Shown: positions 1 to 10,133, counted from the first letter of the stretch. The stretch: DNA of 64,000 bases from Paraburkholderia sartisoli (GCF_900107685.1 NZ_FNRQ01000005.1:248001-312000); one strand, 5' to 3'. Translations and numbers: made by a program. The notes: generated by a model from the letters alone, not told the origin.

Positions 1-2124
1 CGTGAGGCCGACCATCGCGTTCATGTTCGCGCCGTCCACGTACACCTGGCCGCCGTGCGCATGCACGATCTCGCAGATTTCGCGGATGTTCGCCTCGAAC
101 ACGCCGTGCGTCGACGGATACGTGATCATGATCGCGGCGAGCTTGTCGGCGTGCTGCGCGGCCTTCTTCTTCAGGTCTTCGATATCGACGTTGCCCTGCG
201 CGTCGCACGCGACGACGACCACCTGCATGCCGGCCATCTGCGCCGAAGCCGGGTTCGTGCCGTGCGCCGAAGCCGGAATCAGGCAGACGTTGCGATGGCC
301 TTCGCCGCGCGACGCGTGGTACGCGTGGATGATCAGCAAGCCCGCATATTCGCCCTGCGAGCCGGCGTTCGGTTGCAGCGAAACGGCCGCGTAGCCGGTC
401 GCGGCGACCAGCATCTGTTCGAGCTGGTCGATCATTTCGCGGTAGCCGACGGTCTGCTCGGCCGGCGCGAACGGATGGATCTGGCCGAACTCCGGCCACG
501 TGACCGGCAACATTTCCGACGTCGCGTTCAGCTTCATCGTGCACGAGCCGAGCGGTATCATCGAGCGGTCGAGCGCGAGGTCCTTGTCCGACAGGGTGCG
601 CAGGTAGCGCAGCATTTCCGTCTCCGAATGGTGACGGTTGAACACGTGATGCGTGAGGTACGCGCTCGTGCGTTCCAGCGACGCCGGGAACGAATCCGCC
701 GCGCCCAGCGCCGCGTCCAGCGCGTCGACCTGTGGCACGTCGTCTACGAACGCCGCCTGCGCGAACGCGGCGAGGAGATCGGCGAGATCGCCGCGCTTCG
801 TGGTTTCGTCGACGGAAACGCCGACGCGCGTTTCGCTCACGCGGCGCAGGTTGATGCCCTTCGCCGTCGCCGCGTCGTGCAGCGCCTGCGTGCGCGCGCC
901 GGTTTCGAACGTGAGCGTGTCGAAGAACGTGTCGTTGACGAGCGTGTAGCCGAGCTGTTTCGCACCTTCGGCGAGCAGCGCGGCGATGCGGTTCACCCGC
1001 AGCGCGATCGTCTTCAGGCCGCGCGGGCCGTGATAGACCGCGTACATGCTCGCCATGATCGCGAGCAGCGCCTGCGCGGTACACACGTTCGACGTGGCTT
1101 TCTCACGGCGAATATGTTGTTCGCGGGTTTGCAGCGCGAGACGCAGCGCCGGGTTGCCCTGCGCATCGACGGTCACGCCGACGAGACGCCCCGGCATCTG
1201 ACGCTTGAACTCGTCGCGCACGGCGAGATACGCGGCGTGCGGACCGCCGAAGCCCACCGGCACGCCAAAGCGCTGCGTGTTGCCGACGGCCACGTCCGCG
1301 CCCCATTCGCCCGGCGGCGTCAGGACGGTCAGCGCGAGCAGGTCGGCGGCGACCACCACGTGGCCGCCCGCGGCGTGGATCGCGTCAGCCAGCGCGCGGT
1401 AATCGCGCACGTCGCCATTCACACCTGGATATTGCAGCAGCACGCCGAACGCGTTGGTGCTGGCGGCATCGGCCGCCGGGCCCACCTTCACTTCGATGCC
1501 GACCGGCTTCGCGCGGGTCTGCACGACTTCGATGGTTTGCGGCAGGACGTCGTCGGCGATGTAGAACACGTTCGACTTCGGCTTGCCGACGCGTTGCAGC
1601 AGCGTCATGGCTTCGGCCGCGGCAGTGGCTTCGTCGAGCAGCGATGCGTTGGAAATCGACAGGCCGGTCAGGTCGATCACCATCTGCTGGAAGTTCAGCA
1701 GCGCTTCGAGACGGCCCTGCGAAATTTCCGGCTGATACGGCGTGTACGCCGTGTACCACGCCGGATTTTCCAGCACGTTGCGCAGGATCACCGCCGGCGT
1801 GTGGGCGTTGTAGTAGCCCTGGCCGATGTAGGAGCGGAACACCTGGTTCTTGTCCGCGAGTTCGCGCAGCGCGGCGAGCGCCTCGGCTTCGCTCTTCGGC
1901 TGGGTGAAGGGGCCGAGCGGCAGCGTTTCGCCGCGGCGGATCGTCTTCGGAATCACGGCGTCCATCAGCGCGGCGCGCGACGCGAAGCCGAGGGCTTCGA
2001 GCATCGCCTGCTGATCGGCGGAATCCGGGCCGATATGCCGTTCGGCGAAGGCGTCATGCACTTCGAGCGCGGCGAGCGAGAGAGGAGTGCGGTTCATCAG
2101 ACGATCCGGGTGTTCGAGCTTCAT
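1..2124 (-). CDS. gcvP: Glycine dehydrogenase (decarboxylating), P protein; 3' end outside window
   Basis: PLP-dependent decarboxylase of the glycine cleavage system; it loads the aminomethyl group of glycine onto the lipoyl arm of GcvH. The leftward reading frame opens with ATG at 2124 ([17 protein letters not shown]), typical of beta-proteobacterial GcvP, and stays open to the window edge for 708 codons of an expected ~975. The visible end reads [13 protein letters not shown], the conserved stretch just before the PLP-binding lysine, so the lysine itself lies outside. It is last in gcvT-gcvH-gcvP, 67 bp after gcvH, and should be controlled by the upstream glycine riboswitch. The long rightward open frames over it are GC-bias shadows. 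Confidence 0.97.
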   Translation of the reverse strand, partial: MKLEHPDRLMNRTPLSLAALEVHDAFAERHIGPDSADQQAMLEALGFASRAALMDAVIPKTIRRGETLPLGPFTQPKSEAEALAALRELADKNQVFRSYIGQGYYNAHTPAVILRNVLENPAWYTAYTPYQPEISQGRLEALLNFQQMVIDLTGLSISNASLLDEATAAAEAMTLLQRVGKPKSNVFYIADDVLPQTIEVVQTRAKPVGIEVKVGPAADAASTNAFGVLLQYPGVNGDVRDYRALADAIHAAGGHVVVAADLLALTVLTPPGEWGADVAVGNTQRFGVPVGFGGPHAAYLAVRDEFKRQMPGRLVGVTVDAQGNPALRLALQTREQHIRREKATSNVCTAQALLAIMASMYAVYHGPRGLKTIALRVNRIAALLAEGAKQLGYTLVNDTFFDTLTFETGARTQALHDAATAKGINLRRVSETRVGVSVDETTKRGDLADLLAAFAQAAFVDDVPQVDALDAALGAADSFPASLERTSAYLTHHVFNRHHSETEMLRYLRTLSDKDLALDRSMIPLGSCTMKLNATSEMLPVTWPEFGQIHPFAPAEQTVGYREMIDQLEQMLVAATGYAAVSLQPNAGSQGEYAGLLIIHAYHASRGEGHRNVCLIPASAHGTNPASAQMAGMQVVVVACDAQGNVDIEDLKKKAAQHADKLAAIMITYPSTHGVFEANIREICEIVHAHGGQVYVDGANMNAMVGLT

Positions 2125-2191
2125 GAGGTGTTCCTGGCGGTGCGGCTATCCGGCTTCGTGCGCCGGGCGCCGCACCTGACGGGTTGAAAAA

Positions 2192-2572
2192 TTACTCGCC
2201 GATGGACTTCGAATACGCGTCGGCGTCGATCAGGCGGTCGGTCGCGGCGCCGGCGGCCGGCTTGATCTTGAAAAGCCAGCTGTCGTACGGCGCGCTGTTG
2301 ACGGAATCCGGCGTGTCGGTGAGCGCCGTGTTCGATTCGACGATCTCGCCCGAAACCGGCGCGTAGATGTCCGAAGCCGCCTTCACGGATTCGATCACCG
2401 CGACGGCGTCACCGGCCGTCACCGTGCGGCCGGCTTCCGGCAGTTCGAGAAAAACGATATCGCCGAGCGCTTCCTGCGCGTGGTCGGTGATACCGACCGT
2501 CAGCGTGCCGTCGGCTTCGGTGCGAACCCATTCGTGCGATTCGGTGTATTTCAGATCGGCCGGGATGCTCAT
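2192..2572 (-). CDS. gcvH: Glycine cleavage system H protein
   Basis: Lipoyl carrier protein that shuttles the aminomethyl group between the P, T and L proteins. 126 aa, the normal size. The lipoylated lysine lies in the motif ESVKAAS in the middle of the protein. The frame extends upstream to 2668, but the ATG at 2572 ([15 protein letters not shown]) is chosen because it gives the conserved N-terminus and has an AGGAG Shine-Dalgarno about 6 nt upstream. It lies 73 bp after gcvT and 67 bp before gcvP in the same transcript. Confidence 0.97.
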   Translation of the reverse strand: MSIPADLKYTESHEWVRTEADGTLTVGITDHAQEALGDIVFLELPEAGRTVTAGDAVAVIESVKAASDIYAPVSGEIVESNTALTDTPDSVNSAPYDSWLFKIKPAAGAATDRLIDADAYSKSIGE

Positions 2573-2645
2573 CGGATGCTCCTGTTGCGTATGTATGTGT
2601 TGGCTGGATTGGGCTTTGAAGGATGGACGCGCGCGCGGCCGTGGC

Positions 2646-3764
2646 TCAGACGGCGAGCACCTTGCCATTGCGCACGAACGGCAGTTTTACCACGCTTGCG
2701 GGCAGGGCTTTGTCGCGGATTTGCACATGGACGACGTCGCCCGGCTGCACGCCCTTCGGCACGCGCGCAAAGGCGATCGATTCCTGCATCGTCGGCGAAA
2801 ACGTGCCGCTTGTGATTTCGCCGTCGCCGTGGGGCGTGACCACTTTCTGGTGCGCGCGCAGCACGCCGCCCGCCTTGCCGTTTTCCTTCTGCAGGATCAG
2901 GCCGACGAACGCCGAGCGCGAGCCGTCTGCCTCCAGTTTCGCGCGTCCGACGAATTCGCGCGCATTCACGAGATCAACCGTCCACGCGAGGCCGGCGTCG
3001 AGCGGCGAGACGCCGTCGTCCATATCCTGGCCGTACAGGTTCATGCCCGCTTCGAGGCGCAGCGTGTCGCGCGCGCCCAGGCCGCACGGGCGCACGCCCT
3101 GTGCCTGCAATGCGTTCCACAGCGCTTCGACATGCACGGCCGGGACGATGATTTCGAAGCCGTCTTCGCCCGTATAGCCGGTGCGCGCGACGGTCAGTTC
3201 GCCAAACGGCGTATCCGCGACGCGCGCGGCGTTGAACGGCTTCAGCGCTTCAGTCGCGGTGCGCGCGGCTGGCACGGTTTGCCAGACCTTTTCGCGCGCG
3301 TTCGGGCCCTGTACGGCGACGATCGCGTAGTCGCGGCGCGGCGCGATTGTCAGGCCGAAGCCGCGTTCCGCGTTCAGCTGGTTGAACCAGGCGATGTCCT
3401 TGTCGGCGGTGCCGGCGTTCACGACGACGCGGAAATGATCCTCGCTGAAGTAGTACACGATCAGGTCGTCGATCACGCCGCCTTGCGGGTTCAGCAGGCA
3501 CGAGTAGAGCGCGCGGCCGGGCGTTTGCAGTTTGGCGACGTTGTTCGCCAGTGCGAATTCGAAGAAGGGACGAACCTTGTCGCCGGTGAAATCGACGACG
3601 CACATGTGCGAGACGTCGAACATGCCGGCGTCGGTGCGCACGGCGCGGTGCTCGTCGATCTGCGAGCCGTAGTTGACGGGCATGTCCCAGCCGCCAAAGT
3701 CGACCATGCGTGCGTTGAGCGCGCGATGCGTCGCGTGGAGCGGGGTGTGTTTGAGTTCGGTCAT
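2646..3764 (-). CDS. gcvT: Glycine cleavage system aminomethyltransferase (T protein)
   Basis: Tetrahydrofolate-dependent aminomethyltransferase that releases ammonia from the lipoyl-bound intermediate and forms 5,10-methylene-THF. 372 aa from ATG 3764 ([10 protein letters not shown]). The longer open frame to 3800 adds a non-conserved leader. N-terminal folate-binding motifs include [10 protein letters not shown] and [15 protein letters not shown] lies mid-protein, and the sequence continues through the C-terminal barrel. It is first in the operon, directly downstream of the tandem glycine riboswitch. Confidence 0.97.
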   Translation of the reverse strand: MTELKHTPLHATHRALNARMVDFGGWDMPVNYGSQIDEHRAVRTDAGMFDVSHMCVVDFTGDKVRPFFEFALANNVAKLQTPGRALYSCLLNPQGGVIDDLIVYYFSEDHFRVVVNAGTADKDIAWFNQLNAERGFGLTIAPRRDYAIVAVQGPNAREKVWQTVPAARTATEALKPFNAARVADTPFGELTVARTGYTGEDGFEIIVPAVHVEALWNALQAQGVRPCGLGARDTLRLEAGMNLYGQDMDDGVSPLDAGLAWTVDLVNAREFVGRAKLEADGSRSAFVGLILQKENGKAGGVLRAHQKVVTPHGDGEITSGTFSPTMQESIAFARVPKGVQPGDVVHVQIRDKALPASVVKLPFVRNGKVLAV

Positions 3765-3847
3765 GGGGCCTCGGGCGTCTCGCGAATCAGGAAAGGCCAT
3801 GCATCCAGTCGCTCGCGGCCGTGTGCCTGCGATCGACCGGATGCATG

Positions 3848-4132
3848 ACCCCTCTGTCCTCGATACCTGAGAGATTGCGCTACCGGATCAGTGAACCTGT
3901 CACGATGAACGCGCGCCCCTTCGGTGGGCAGCCTGCCGGTCGCGCGATGGAATCGCAACGATGGCTACTGCCGCTCTCCAGAGTGCGAAAAACGTCCGTT
4001 TGCGATGATCTGACTGATCAGATCTGACGAAACGGGTTCTTCGACGCAGTCGGTCCTTTTGCCTGAGAGTTTGCGGGTGTGCCCCTTCGGCGGCGCGGCC
4101 TGCGATGTCCTGCGGCCAGCACGCTCTCCCGA
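3848..4132 (-). promoter_or_regulatory. Tandem glycine riboswitch upstream of gcvT
   Basis: On the minus strand two copies of the glycine aptamer signature are visible. Each has GGAGAG near its 5' end (rc of about 4124-4129, and CTCTCC at 3974-3979), a CCGAAGGGGC core (rc of about 4082-4091 and 3915-3923), and CTCTCAGG at its 3' end (rc of about 4060-4068 and 3866-3873). The first copy continues into CAAAAGGAC, the family consensus. The two aptamers lie in series between the promoter at 4144-4172 and gcvT, the classical arrangement for glycine-activated gcv expression. Exact edges are approximate. Confidence 0.92.
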
Positions 4133-4143
4133 CGCGTGCGGCG

Positions 4144-4172
4144 AATGTACGCGAGCCCCTCTACCTTGTCAA
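4144..4172 (-). promoter_or_regulatory. Sigma70 promoter of the gcvTHP operon
   Basis: Minus-strand TTGACA (rc of 4167-4172), 17-nt spacer, TACATT (rc of 4144-4149). The predicted start, near 4137, falls just before the first riboswitch aptamer, as expected. The -35 box is a perfect match. Confidence 0.75.
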
Positions 4173-4288
4173 ATTGAGACGGCGCGGCCCGCGCTGGCGC
4201 TGCGCGGGCCGGTTTTACGCGCCAAAAATACTGGCTGCGGCCGGCGTCATCCGATGATGGGCCGGTCCGCTATTCCCTTTCGACGCTG

Positions 4289-5350
4289 TCAGGCGGCGCG
4301 CGCTCCGGTACGCTGGAACGGCAGGCGACGGCCTTCCCGCGCGCTCTGGTCCGCCAGCTCGATGATCGTCATGACGTCGACCGCTTCTTCGGGACAGATC
4401 GGGAACGCCGCACCGTCGTGGATCGTGGCTGCGAGCGACCGGTAGAAGTTCGCGTATTCGCCGTCGCGTGTCGGCAGCGGACGCTCTACTTCAAGCTCGC
4501 CATCCAGCTCGCGCAGCAGTCCCGGCTCATTGCCGCCGCCGAATTCGACGTCGCCCGGATGCAGGCCGGCTTTCAACTGGTCTTCCTGCGTGTCGAGGCC
4601 GAACTTCACGTAGCTGCCGCGCGTGCCGTGGATCGCGAAGCGCGCCGGCGCGATCGCCGCGAGCGCCGTGGCGTGCAGCACGATTTCCTTGTCCGGATAG
4701 CCGAGTTGCAGATGGACATAATCCGGCGCCGTGCCTTCGTCGCGATGAATGCCGACCGTGGCCATGATCGTCGACGGCACGCCGAACAGCACCAGTGCCT
4801 GGTCGATCAGATGCGGCCCGAGATCGAACAGCAGACCGCCGCCGCGCGCCGCTTCCTCGCGCCAGCGTGGCTTGACGAGCGGCCGGAAGCGGTCGAAATG
4901 CGATTCGTAATGCGTGATGCGGCCCAACTCACCGCTCGCGACCAGATCGTGCACCGTCAGGAAATCGCCGTCCCAGCGGCGGTTGTGAAAGGGCGCGAAC
5001 ACGAGCTTCTTCTGGCGGGCGAGGTCGGCGAGCGTGCGGGCGTCGGCGGCGGAAAGCGTGACCGGCTTGTCGACGACCACGTGCCTGCCCGCTTCGAGCA
5101 CGCGCTTCGCGAGATCGAAGTGCGTGTCGTTCGGCGTCGCGATGACGACGCATTCGATGTCGGGGAGCGCGAGCAGCGCGTCGAGGTCCGGCACGACGGA
5201 CGCGTCGGGATAGTCGGCGAGTGCTTTGGCGGGCTGGCCTGTCGCGATCGCCGCGACGCTTGCGCGGCCGCAGTTGTCGATCACGGGTGCATGGAACGTG
5301 GCGCCGGCAAAACCGTAGCCCATCAACCCTGTTTTCAGTGATGTAGACAT
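4289..5350 (-). CDS. Gfo/Idh/MocA-family NAD(P)-dependent oxidoreductase
   Basis: 353 aa. The N-terminal Rossmann fold starts with GLMGYGFAGATFHAP (GxGxxG-type). The family motif EAGRHVVVDKPVTL contains the EKP-like lysine, and NRRWDGDFLT and a C-terminal alpha/beta domain follow. Members oxidise or reduce sugars, inositols or related polyols; the substrate cannot be read from sequence. The FHNRRWDGDF segment resembles the YdgJ/YvaA-type subgroup, annotated only as putative oxidoreductases. It is divergent from rep, with 261 bp between starts, and no pathway partners are adjacent. Confidence 0.9.
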   Translation of the reverse strand: MSTSLKTGLMGYGFAGATFHAPVIDNCGRASVAAIATGQPAKALADYPDASVVPDLDALLALPDIECVVIATPNDTHFDLAKRVLEAGRHVVVDKPVTLSAADARTLADLARQKKLVFAPFHNRRWDGDFLTVHDLVASGELGRITHYESHFDRFRPLVKPRWREEAARGGGLLFDLGPHLIDQALVLFGVPSTIMATVGIHRDEGTAPDYVHLQLGYPDKEIVLHATALAAIAPARFAIHGTRGSYVKFGLDTQEDQLKAGLHPGDVEFGGGNEPGLLRELDGELEVERPLPTRDGEYANFYRSLAATIHDGAAFPICPEEAVDVMTIIELADQSAREGRRLPFQRTGARAA

Positions 5351-5611
5351 GCGAACTTCCTGCAGGAGCGGCGCGCGGCGGGGGCGGCGCGCAACGCTGT
5401 AATTGTGACACGGCGCCCGCTGTTCGCGTTCTCCCGCACGGCGTCAGCGGGGCTTTCATCCGTGTTAACATCGCGGGTCTCGTGCTGGCGGCCCGAGCCG
5501 GAAAAACGTGGCGCGGCAAGCGCCCGCACGCACCCGGAGCCCCGCCAGGCCGCATGCCTCCGGGCGGGTCTTCATCCACTCGCCCTCAACCGCACTACCT
5601 TCCAGTCAACG

Positions 5612-7696
5612 ATGTCCGCAGGCCTGAACTCCGCCCAGAACGAAGCGGTGCGCTATCTCGATGGTCCCTGTCTCGTGCTCGCCGGCGCGGGCAGCGGCAA
5701 GACGCGCGTGATCACCCAGAAAATCGCGCACCTGATCGAGGCCAAGGGGTTCGAGCCGCGCCACATCGCCGCCCTCACGTTCACCAACAAGGCCGCCGCG
5801 GAAATGCGCGAGCGCATCGGCAAGCTGCTCGAAGGCAAGACGCTGACGGCGCCCGGCAAGGAAGGCCGCAAGGTGCCCGTCAACCAGCTGACCGTGTGTA
5901 CGTTCCACTCGCTCGGCGTGCAGATCCTGCGCCAGGAGGCCGAACACGTCGGGCTCAAGCCGCAGTTTTCGATCATGGATTCCGACGACTGCTTCGGCAT
6001 GATCCAGGAGCAGGTCGGCTCGACGGACAAGGGTTTCATCCGCAAGATCCAGTCGATCATTTCGCTGTGGAAAAACGGCCTGATCATGCCCGACGAGGCG
6101 ATGACGCTCGCCTCGAACGAGGACGAGCACCAGGCCGCGATCGTCTATCGCAATTACGTCGCGACGCTGCACGCGTACCAGGCCGTCGATTTCGACGACC
6201 TGATCCGTCTGCCCGCCGAACTCTTCGCCAAGAACGAACCGGTGCGCGACCGCTGGCAGAACAAGCTGCGCTATCTGCTGATCGACGAGTATCAGGACAC
6301 CAACGCGTGCCAGTACGAGCTGCTGAAGCAACTGGCCGGCCCGCGCGCCGCGTTCACCGCGGTGGGCGACGACGATCAGGCGATCTACGGCTGGCGCGGC
6401 GCCACGCTGGAAAACCTCGCGCAGCTCGGCAAGGATTTCCCGAAGCTGCACGTGGTCAAGCTCGAGCAGAATTACCGCTCGACGGTGCGCATCCTGACCG
6501 CCGCGAACAACGTGATTGCGAACAATCCGAAGCTCTTCGAGAAGAAGCTGTGGTCCGAGCACGGCATGGGCGACACCATTAGCGTCACGCCTTGCAACGA
6601 CGAAGAGCACGAGGCGGAGTCGGTCGTGTTCCGGCTGTCCGCGCACAAGTTCGAGCGGCGCGCGCAGTTCCGCGACTACGCGATCCTGTATCGCGGCAAC
6701 TTCCAGGCGCGCATCTTCGAGCAGGTGCTGCGGCGCGAGCGGATTCCGTACGTGCTGTCGGGCGGCCAGTCGTTCTTCGACAAGGCCGAGATCAAGGATA
6801 TCTGCGCGTACCTGCGCCTCATCGCCAACGCCGACGACGATCCCGCGTTCATCCGCGCGATCACGACGCCGCGCCGCGGCGTCGGCAACACGACGCTGGA
6901 AGCGCTCGGCGCGTTCGCGGGCCAGGCGAAGGTGTCGCTGTTCGAGGCGGTGTATATGGGCGGCATCGAGGCGCGGCTGTCGGCGCGTCAGGTCGAGCCG
7001 CTGCGGACGTTCTGCGATTTCATGCAGCGCCTGACGGACCGCGCCGACAGCGACGCCGCGACCACCGTCCTCAACGACCTGATGGACGCGATCCACTACG
7101 AAGCGTATCTGTACGACGCGTTCGACGAGCGCCAGGCGCAGTCGAAGTGGCAGAACGTGCTGGAGTTTCTGGAGTGGTTGAAGCGCAAGGGCACGAAGCC
7201 CGAGCCCGAGGCGGGCAGCGAGACGACCGGTTTCGATAACGCCGACGGCCTCGCTGACACCGGCAAGAACCTGCTCGGCCTGATCCAGACGGTGGCGCTG
7301 ATGTCGATGCTCGAAGGCAAGGACGAAGACCCGGATGCGGTGCGTCTTTCGACGGTGCATGCGTCGAAGGGGCTCGAATATCCGCACGTGTTTCTGGTGG
7401 GCGTCGAGGAGGGCATCATGCCGCATCGCGGCGGCTCCGACGACGGCCCTGTCGACGAAGGTCGCATCGAGGAAGAACGCCGGCTGATGTACGTCGCGAT
7501 CACGCGGGCGCAGCGCAGCCTGCATCTGAACTGGTGCAAGAAACGCAAGCGCGCGCGGGAGACGGTGGTGTGCGAGCCGTCGCGCTTTATTCCAGAGATG
7601 GCGCTCGACGAAGGCCCGCCGCCGACGCCCGAAGAAGCGCCGATGTCGCCGAAAGACCGGCTCGCCAGTCTCAAGGCGTTGCTGCAGAAGCCTTGA
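5612..7696 (+). CDS. rep: ATP-dependent DNA helicase Rep (UvrD/Rep superfamily 1)
   Basis: 3'-5' DNA helicase that helps forks pass protein blocks. 694 aa from ATG 5612 (MSAGLNSAQNEAV). The frame is open from 5405, but the upstream part is low-complexity and lies before the conserved N-terminus. SF1 motifs in order: Walker A GAGSGKT (residues 25-31), TFTNKAA (Ia), LLIDEYQDTN (II), GDDDQAIYGWRGA (III), EQNYRST (IV), STVHASKGLEYPHVF (V) and MYVAITRA (VI). The QNEAV and DEYQDTN variants favour Rep over UvrD/PcrA. Confidence 0.93.
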   Translation: MSAGLNSAQNEAVRYLDGPCLVLAGAGSGKTRVITQKIAHLIEAKGFEPRHIAALTFTNKAAAEMRERIGKLLEGKTLTAPGKEGRKVPVNQLTVCTFHSLGVQILRQEAEHVGLKPQFSIMDSDDCFGMIQEQVGSTDKGFIRKIQSIISLWKNGLIMPDEAMTLASNEDEHQAAIVYRNYVATLHAYQAVDFDDLIRLPAELFAKNEPVRDRWQNKLRYLLIDEYQDTNACQYELLKQLAGPRAAFTAVGDDDQAIYGWRGATLENLAQLGKDFPKLHVVKLEQNYRSTVRILTAANNVIANNPKLFEKKLWSEHGMGDTISVTPCNDEEHEAESVVFRLSAHKFERRAQFRDYAILYRGNFQARIFEQVLRRERIPYVLSGGQSFFDKAEIKDICAYLRLIANADDDPAFIRAITTPRRGVGNTTLEALGAFAGQAKVSLFEAVYMGGIEARLSARQVEPLRTFCDFMQRLTDRADSDAATTVLNDLMDAIHYEAYLYDAFDERQAQSKWQNVLEFLEWLKRKGTKPEPEAGSETTGFDNADGLADTGKNLLGLIQTVALMSMLEGKDEDPDAVRLSTVHASKGLEYPHVFLVGVEEGIMPHRGGSDDGPVDEGRIEEERRLMYVAITRAQRSLHLNWCKKRKRARETVVCEPSRFIPEMALDEGPPPTPEEAPMSPKDRLASLKALLQKP

Positions 7697-7759
7697 AGGT
7701 CGATTTCTTGCGGTTCAAGGCGGCTGCCGGTTAACAACGGTAAACCGAAGCAGACGAAA

Positions 7760-7800
7760 AAACCCCCTGCGAACGCTCGGTGCGCTCGCAGGGATTTTTG
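7760..7800. terminator. Bidirectional intrinsic terminator between rep and the cytochrome gene
   Basis: Stem CCCTGCGA (7765-7772) with TCGCAGGG (7786-7793), A-run on the left and TTTTTGTTTT on the right. It lies between two convergent genes and can serve both. Confidence 0.85.
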
Positions 7801-7832
7801 TTTTGCCTGCCGGGCCGGGCTGAAACCCGGCG

Positions 7833-8735
7833 TTACTTCACCGCGCTGACCATGTAGTCGACGGCGGCTTTCACGTCGGCGTCGGACGCGTTCGAGCCAC
7901 CCTTCGGCGGCATCGCGCCCTTGCCGTGGAGCGCGTAGTTGTAGACCGTATCCATCGACTCCTTCAGACGCGGCGCCCACGCTTCCTTGTCGCCGTACTT
8001 CGGCGCGTTGAGCACGCCGGCCGCGTGGCAGGCCTGGCAGACCTGCGTGTAGAGCGCCTTGCCGGCCTGCGAGGCATCCGCGCTCTGCGCCGCCGGAGCG
8101 GGCGCCGCCTGCGGGACGCTCGCCATGGCGGCCATTGCCGCGGCGGCCTGCGCGGCGCCGGCATCTGAAGCACCTGCCGCCGCTGCGCCCGAAGCGGCTG
8201 CTGCACCCGATGCGCCTGCGGCAGCACCGGCCGCCGGCACGGGCGGATCGGCGAAGTTCGCGCCTGCGTTGTTCGCCATGTAGGCGACGGCGCGGCCGAT
8301 TTCGTAATCGCTGTAGTCGTCCGGGCTCGTGCCGCCGCGCGCGGGCATCGCGCCCTTGCCGGTCAGCGCCGTGTGCCACAGCGTGTCGAAGCCCTGCGCG
8401 ATGCGCGGCGCCCAGTCGGCGGCGTTGGTGAATTTCGGTGCGCCCGCAGTGCCTGCGGCGTGACAGGCGAAACAGACGGCCTTGTAGACTTCCTCGCCGG
8501 TTTTGTAGACGCGCGGCGCGTTGGCGTCGCGAATGTCGACCTGGGCCAGCGGGGCGATCCGCTGGCTGACGGCGGCCTCGGTGAGCCCGTCGGTGCCGGC
8601 GCCGGTGCGCGTGCCGTTGTCGACGTAATAGGCCAGTAGAACGATGATGACGATCGGGACTGCAAATCCGGCGATGACCGCAGCGAAGAGCTGCCCGGGG
8701 GTTTTGATCGGATTTCCGTGGGGTGCTTCGCTCAT
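7833..8735 (-). CDS. Membrane-anchored di-haem cytochrome c
   Basis: 300 aa from ATG 8735 (MSEAPHGNPIK), chosen over an upstream in-frame start at 8783 because GGAGA lies about 10 nt before it. One uncleaved N-terminal membrane helix (about residues 14-37), then two cytochrome c domains with CxxCH haem sites CFACH (88-92) and CQACH (about 233-237). Each domain has a downstream GKGAMP motif carrying the likely axial methionine. An Ala-rich linker of about 50 residues joins them. Probably a periplasm-facing electron carrier; this CytC5-like form is common in Burkholderiales. Its electron donor and acceptor are unknown. Confidence 0.88.
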   Translation of the reverse strand: MSEAPHGNPIKTPGQLFAAVIAGFAVPIVIIVLLAYYVDNGTRTGAGTDGLTEAAVSQRIAPLAQVDIRDANAPRVYKTGEEVYKAVCFACHAAGTAGAPKFTNAADWAPRIAQGFDTLWHTALTGKGAMPARGGTSPDDYSDYEIGRAVAYMANNAGANFADPPVPAAGAAAGASGAAAASGAAAAGASDAGAAQAAAAMAAMASVPQAAPAPAAQSADASQAGKALYTQVCQACHAAGVLNAPKYGDKEAWAPRLKESMDTVYNYALHGKGAMPPKGGSNASDADVKAAVDYMVSAVK

Positions 8736-9031
8736 GCTTGTCTCGTCTCCGGGGATATTGTGAGCGGTACAACGTGACGGCAACGACCTGTTCTTTTATT
8801 ACGAGGACGATTATAGACGCAACGTTTCGGCGGCGGCGAGCGCGGCGGACGCTCTTCAGTAGGCGTTTACGCGAATCTTCCGTGCCGCGCCGGGATGTCG
8901 CGAAGGCATGTCGAAGGCCGCTGGACGGGCTTGCGGCGGGTGGCGCGGTGGACGGGTCATCTGAAACCGGGTATGCTCTCGGTCTCGCTTTGGCGCCGCT
9001 TTCGTTGATTTTGCGGCGTTTTTCGTGAAAT

Positions 9032-9107
9032 GCGCCCGTAGCTCAATGGATAGAGTACTGCCCTCCGAAGGCAGGGGTTGCTGGTTCGATCCCAGCCGGG
9101 CGCACCA
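9032..9107 (+). tRNA. tRNA-Arg (anticodon CCG)
   Basis: Complete 76-nt cloverleaf: acceptor GCGCCCG pairs with CGGGCGC followed by encoded ACCA. The D-arm is GCTC/GAGT. The anticodon arm CTGCC-CTCCGAA-GGCAG gives anticodon CCG, and the T-arm is GCTGG-TTCGATC-CCAGC. Its 3' half is the integration target of the adjacent element: 32 identical bases recur at 16404-16435. Confidence 0.97.
9071..9102 (+). repeat. Left attachment repeat (attL) in the tRNA-Arg 3' end
   Basis: Identical over 32 bp to 16404-16435. It covers the anticodon-stem 3' strand, the T-arm and most of the acceptor 3' strand, a usual crossover region for tRNA-targeting integrases. Confidence 0.9.
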
Positions 9108-9172
9108 ATAGCCATATGGCTTTCAGCGGTTTCTCTGCTTCATCCGTTCCTCCCAGTACATTGAAAATACAG

Positions 9173-9402
9173 TCAGCCGGCGGCCGTCCGCGTGTCGACG
9201 ACTTGTGTACGCGGTTGAACCCAGCGCGCCAGGTGATCGGCCAACAGATGCGCGTAGCGTTTCCCCAGCCTCCCAGTTCTTTGAGCACCTGTAACAGCGT
9301 GCCGCGCTGCACATGCCAGCTTGCCCACGTATGGCGCAGATCGTGCCAGCGGAAATCGCGGATTTTGGCGCGTTTGAGCGCTTTGGTCCGTGCGGCGGTC
9401 AC
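9173..9402 (-). pseudogene. Tyrosine-recombinase integrase, C-terminal fragment with frameshift
   Basis: The minus-strand frame ending near 9260 carries [13 protein letters not shown] and [11 protein letters not shown], the box II R-H-x-x-R region of phage integrases. The frame then breaks; the continuation [19 protein letters not shown] with the catalytic Tyr lies in another frame and stops at 9173. A few residues between GGW and RYAH are also missing. The N-terminal half is gone: the fragment runs straight into terminase sequence on the other strand, marking a deletion junction near 9400. Not functional as read. Confidence 0.88.
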
Positions 9403-10133
9403 CGTCTGGTATCGACGAGCTGCGCCTTGAATACAGAGCGCAGGAATACACGAATCTCTTGATGTGTCAGTTTATCGACGATACGGCGTCGATATTCCCG
9501 CTCGCGGATTTACAGCGCTGCATGGTCGACTCGTGGGAAGAATGGGCCGACGATTTCAAACCGCTCGCGCCCCGCCCTTTCGGTTTTCGGGCTGTTTGGG
9601 TCGGCTATGACCCTGCACTATCCGGTGACTCGGCCGGCTTGATCGTCGTCGCACCGCCGGCGGTGCCTGGTGGCAAGTTTCGCGTGCTGCAGAAGTGCCA
9701 ATGGCGCGGCATGGATTTCGATGCACAGGCCGAGGCGATACCCACGATCACAAAGCAATACAACGTCGTCTATATGGCGATTAATACGACAGGCATCGAC
9801 CAGGGCGTCTATCAGCTCGTCAGGCAGTTTTATCCGAACGCGATCGCGCTCAACTATTCGCCAGAGGTTAAAGACCGCCTGGTGCTCAAAGGCTTGTCGG
9901 TTATCGACAAGGGCCGGCTCGAATTCGATGCCGAATGGACTGACCTGGCGCAATCGTTCATGGCGATTCGTAAAGCCATGACGGCGAGCGGAAAGAGAGT
10001 CACCTATGAGGCGAGCCGTAACGAGGAAACAGGACACGCGGACCTTGCACGGGCGTGCCTGCACGCGCTCGGCAATGAACCGCTAGAGGGCGTCACCGCC
10101 AACAATACCGGCTTTATGGAGTTCTCAAATTGA
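9390..10133 (+). pseudogene. P2-type phage terminase large subunit (gpP-like), C-terminal part only
   Basis: The open frame of 247 codons begins at a GTG inside the inverted integrase remnant. Recognisable terminase sequence starts at [17 protein letters not shown], continues through the nuclease-domain motif AVWVGYDPALSGDSAG, and ends at GFMEFSN. The N-terminal ATPase domain (about half of the ~590-residue family length) is absent, so packaging function is lost although the nuclease half is uninterrupted. It is followed immediately by the portal remnant, the P-then-Q order of P2-like phages. Confidence 0.88.

Noticed and set aside
55..2187. Long plus-strand open frame over the glycine dehydrogenase gene
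   Set aside because: Arg/Val/Ala-rich composition with no domain; it mirrors gcvP, which reads cleanly on the minus strand. A GC-bias shadow. The same reasoning removes the long antisense frames over rep, livM-livG, the GT41 genes, fliD, motAB and cheA.
9043..9170. Protein tail [16 protein letters not shown] next to the tRNA, and a similar stretch at 16380-16477 upstream of the methyltransferase
   Set aside because: Both are translations of the minus strand of the tRNA-Arg sequence and its attR copy, a common annotation artefact. They were excluded from gene starts and ends.
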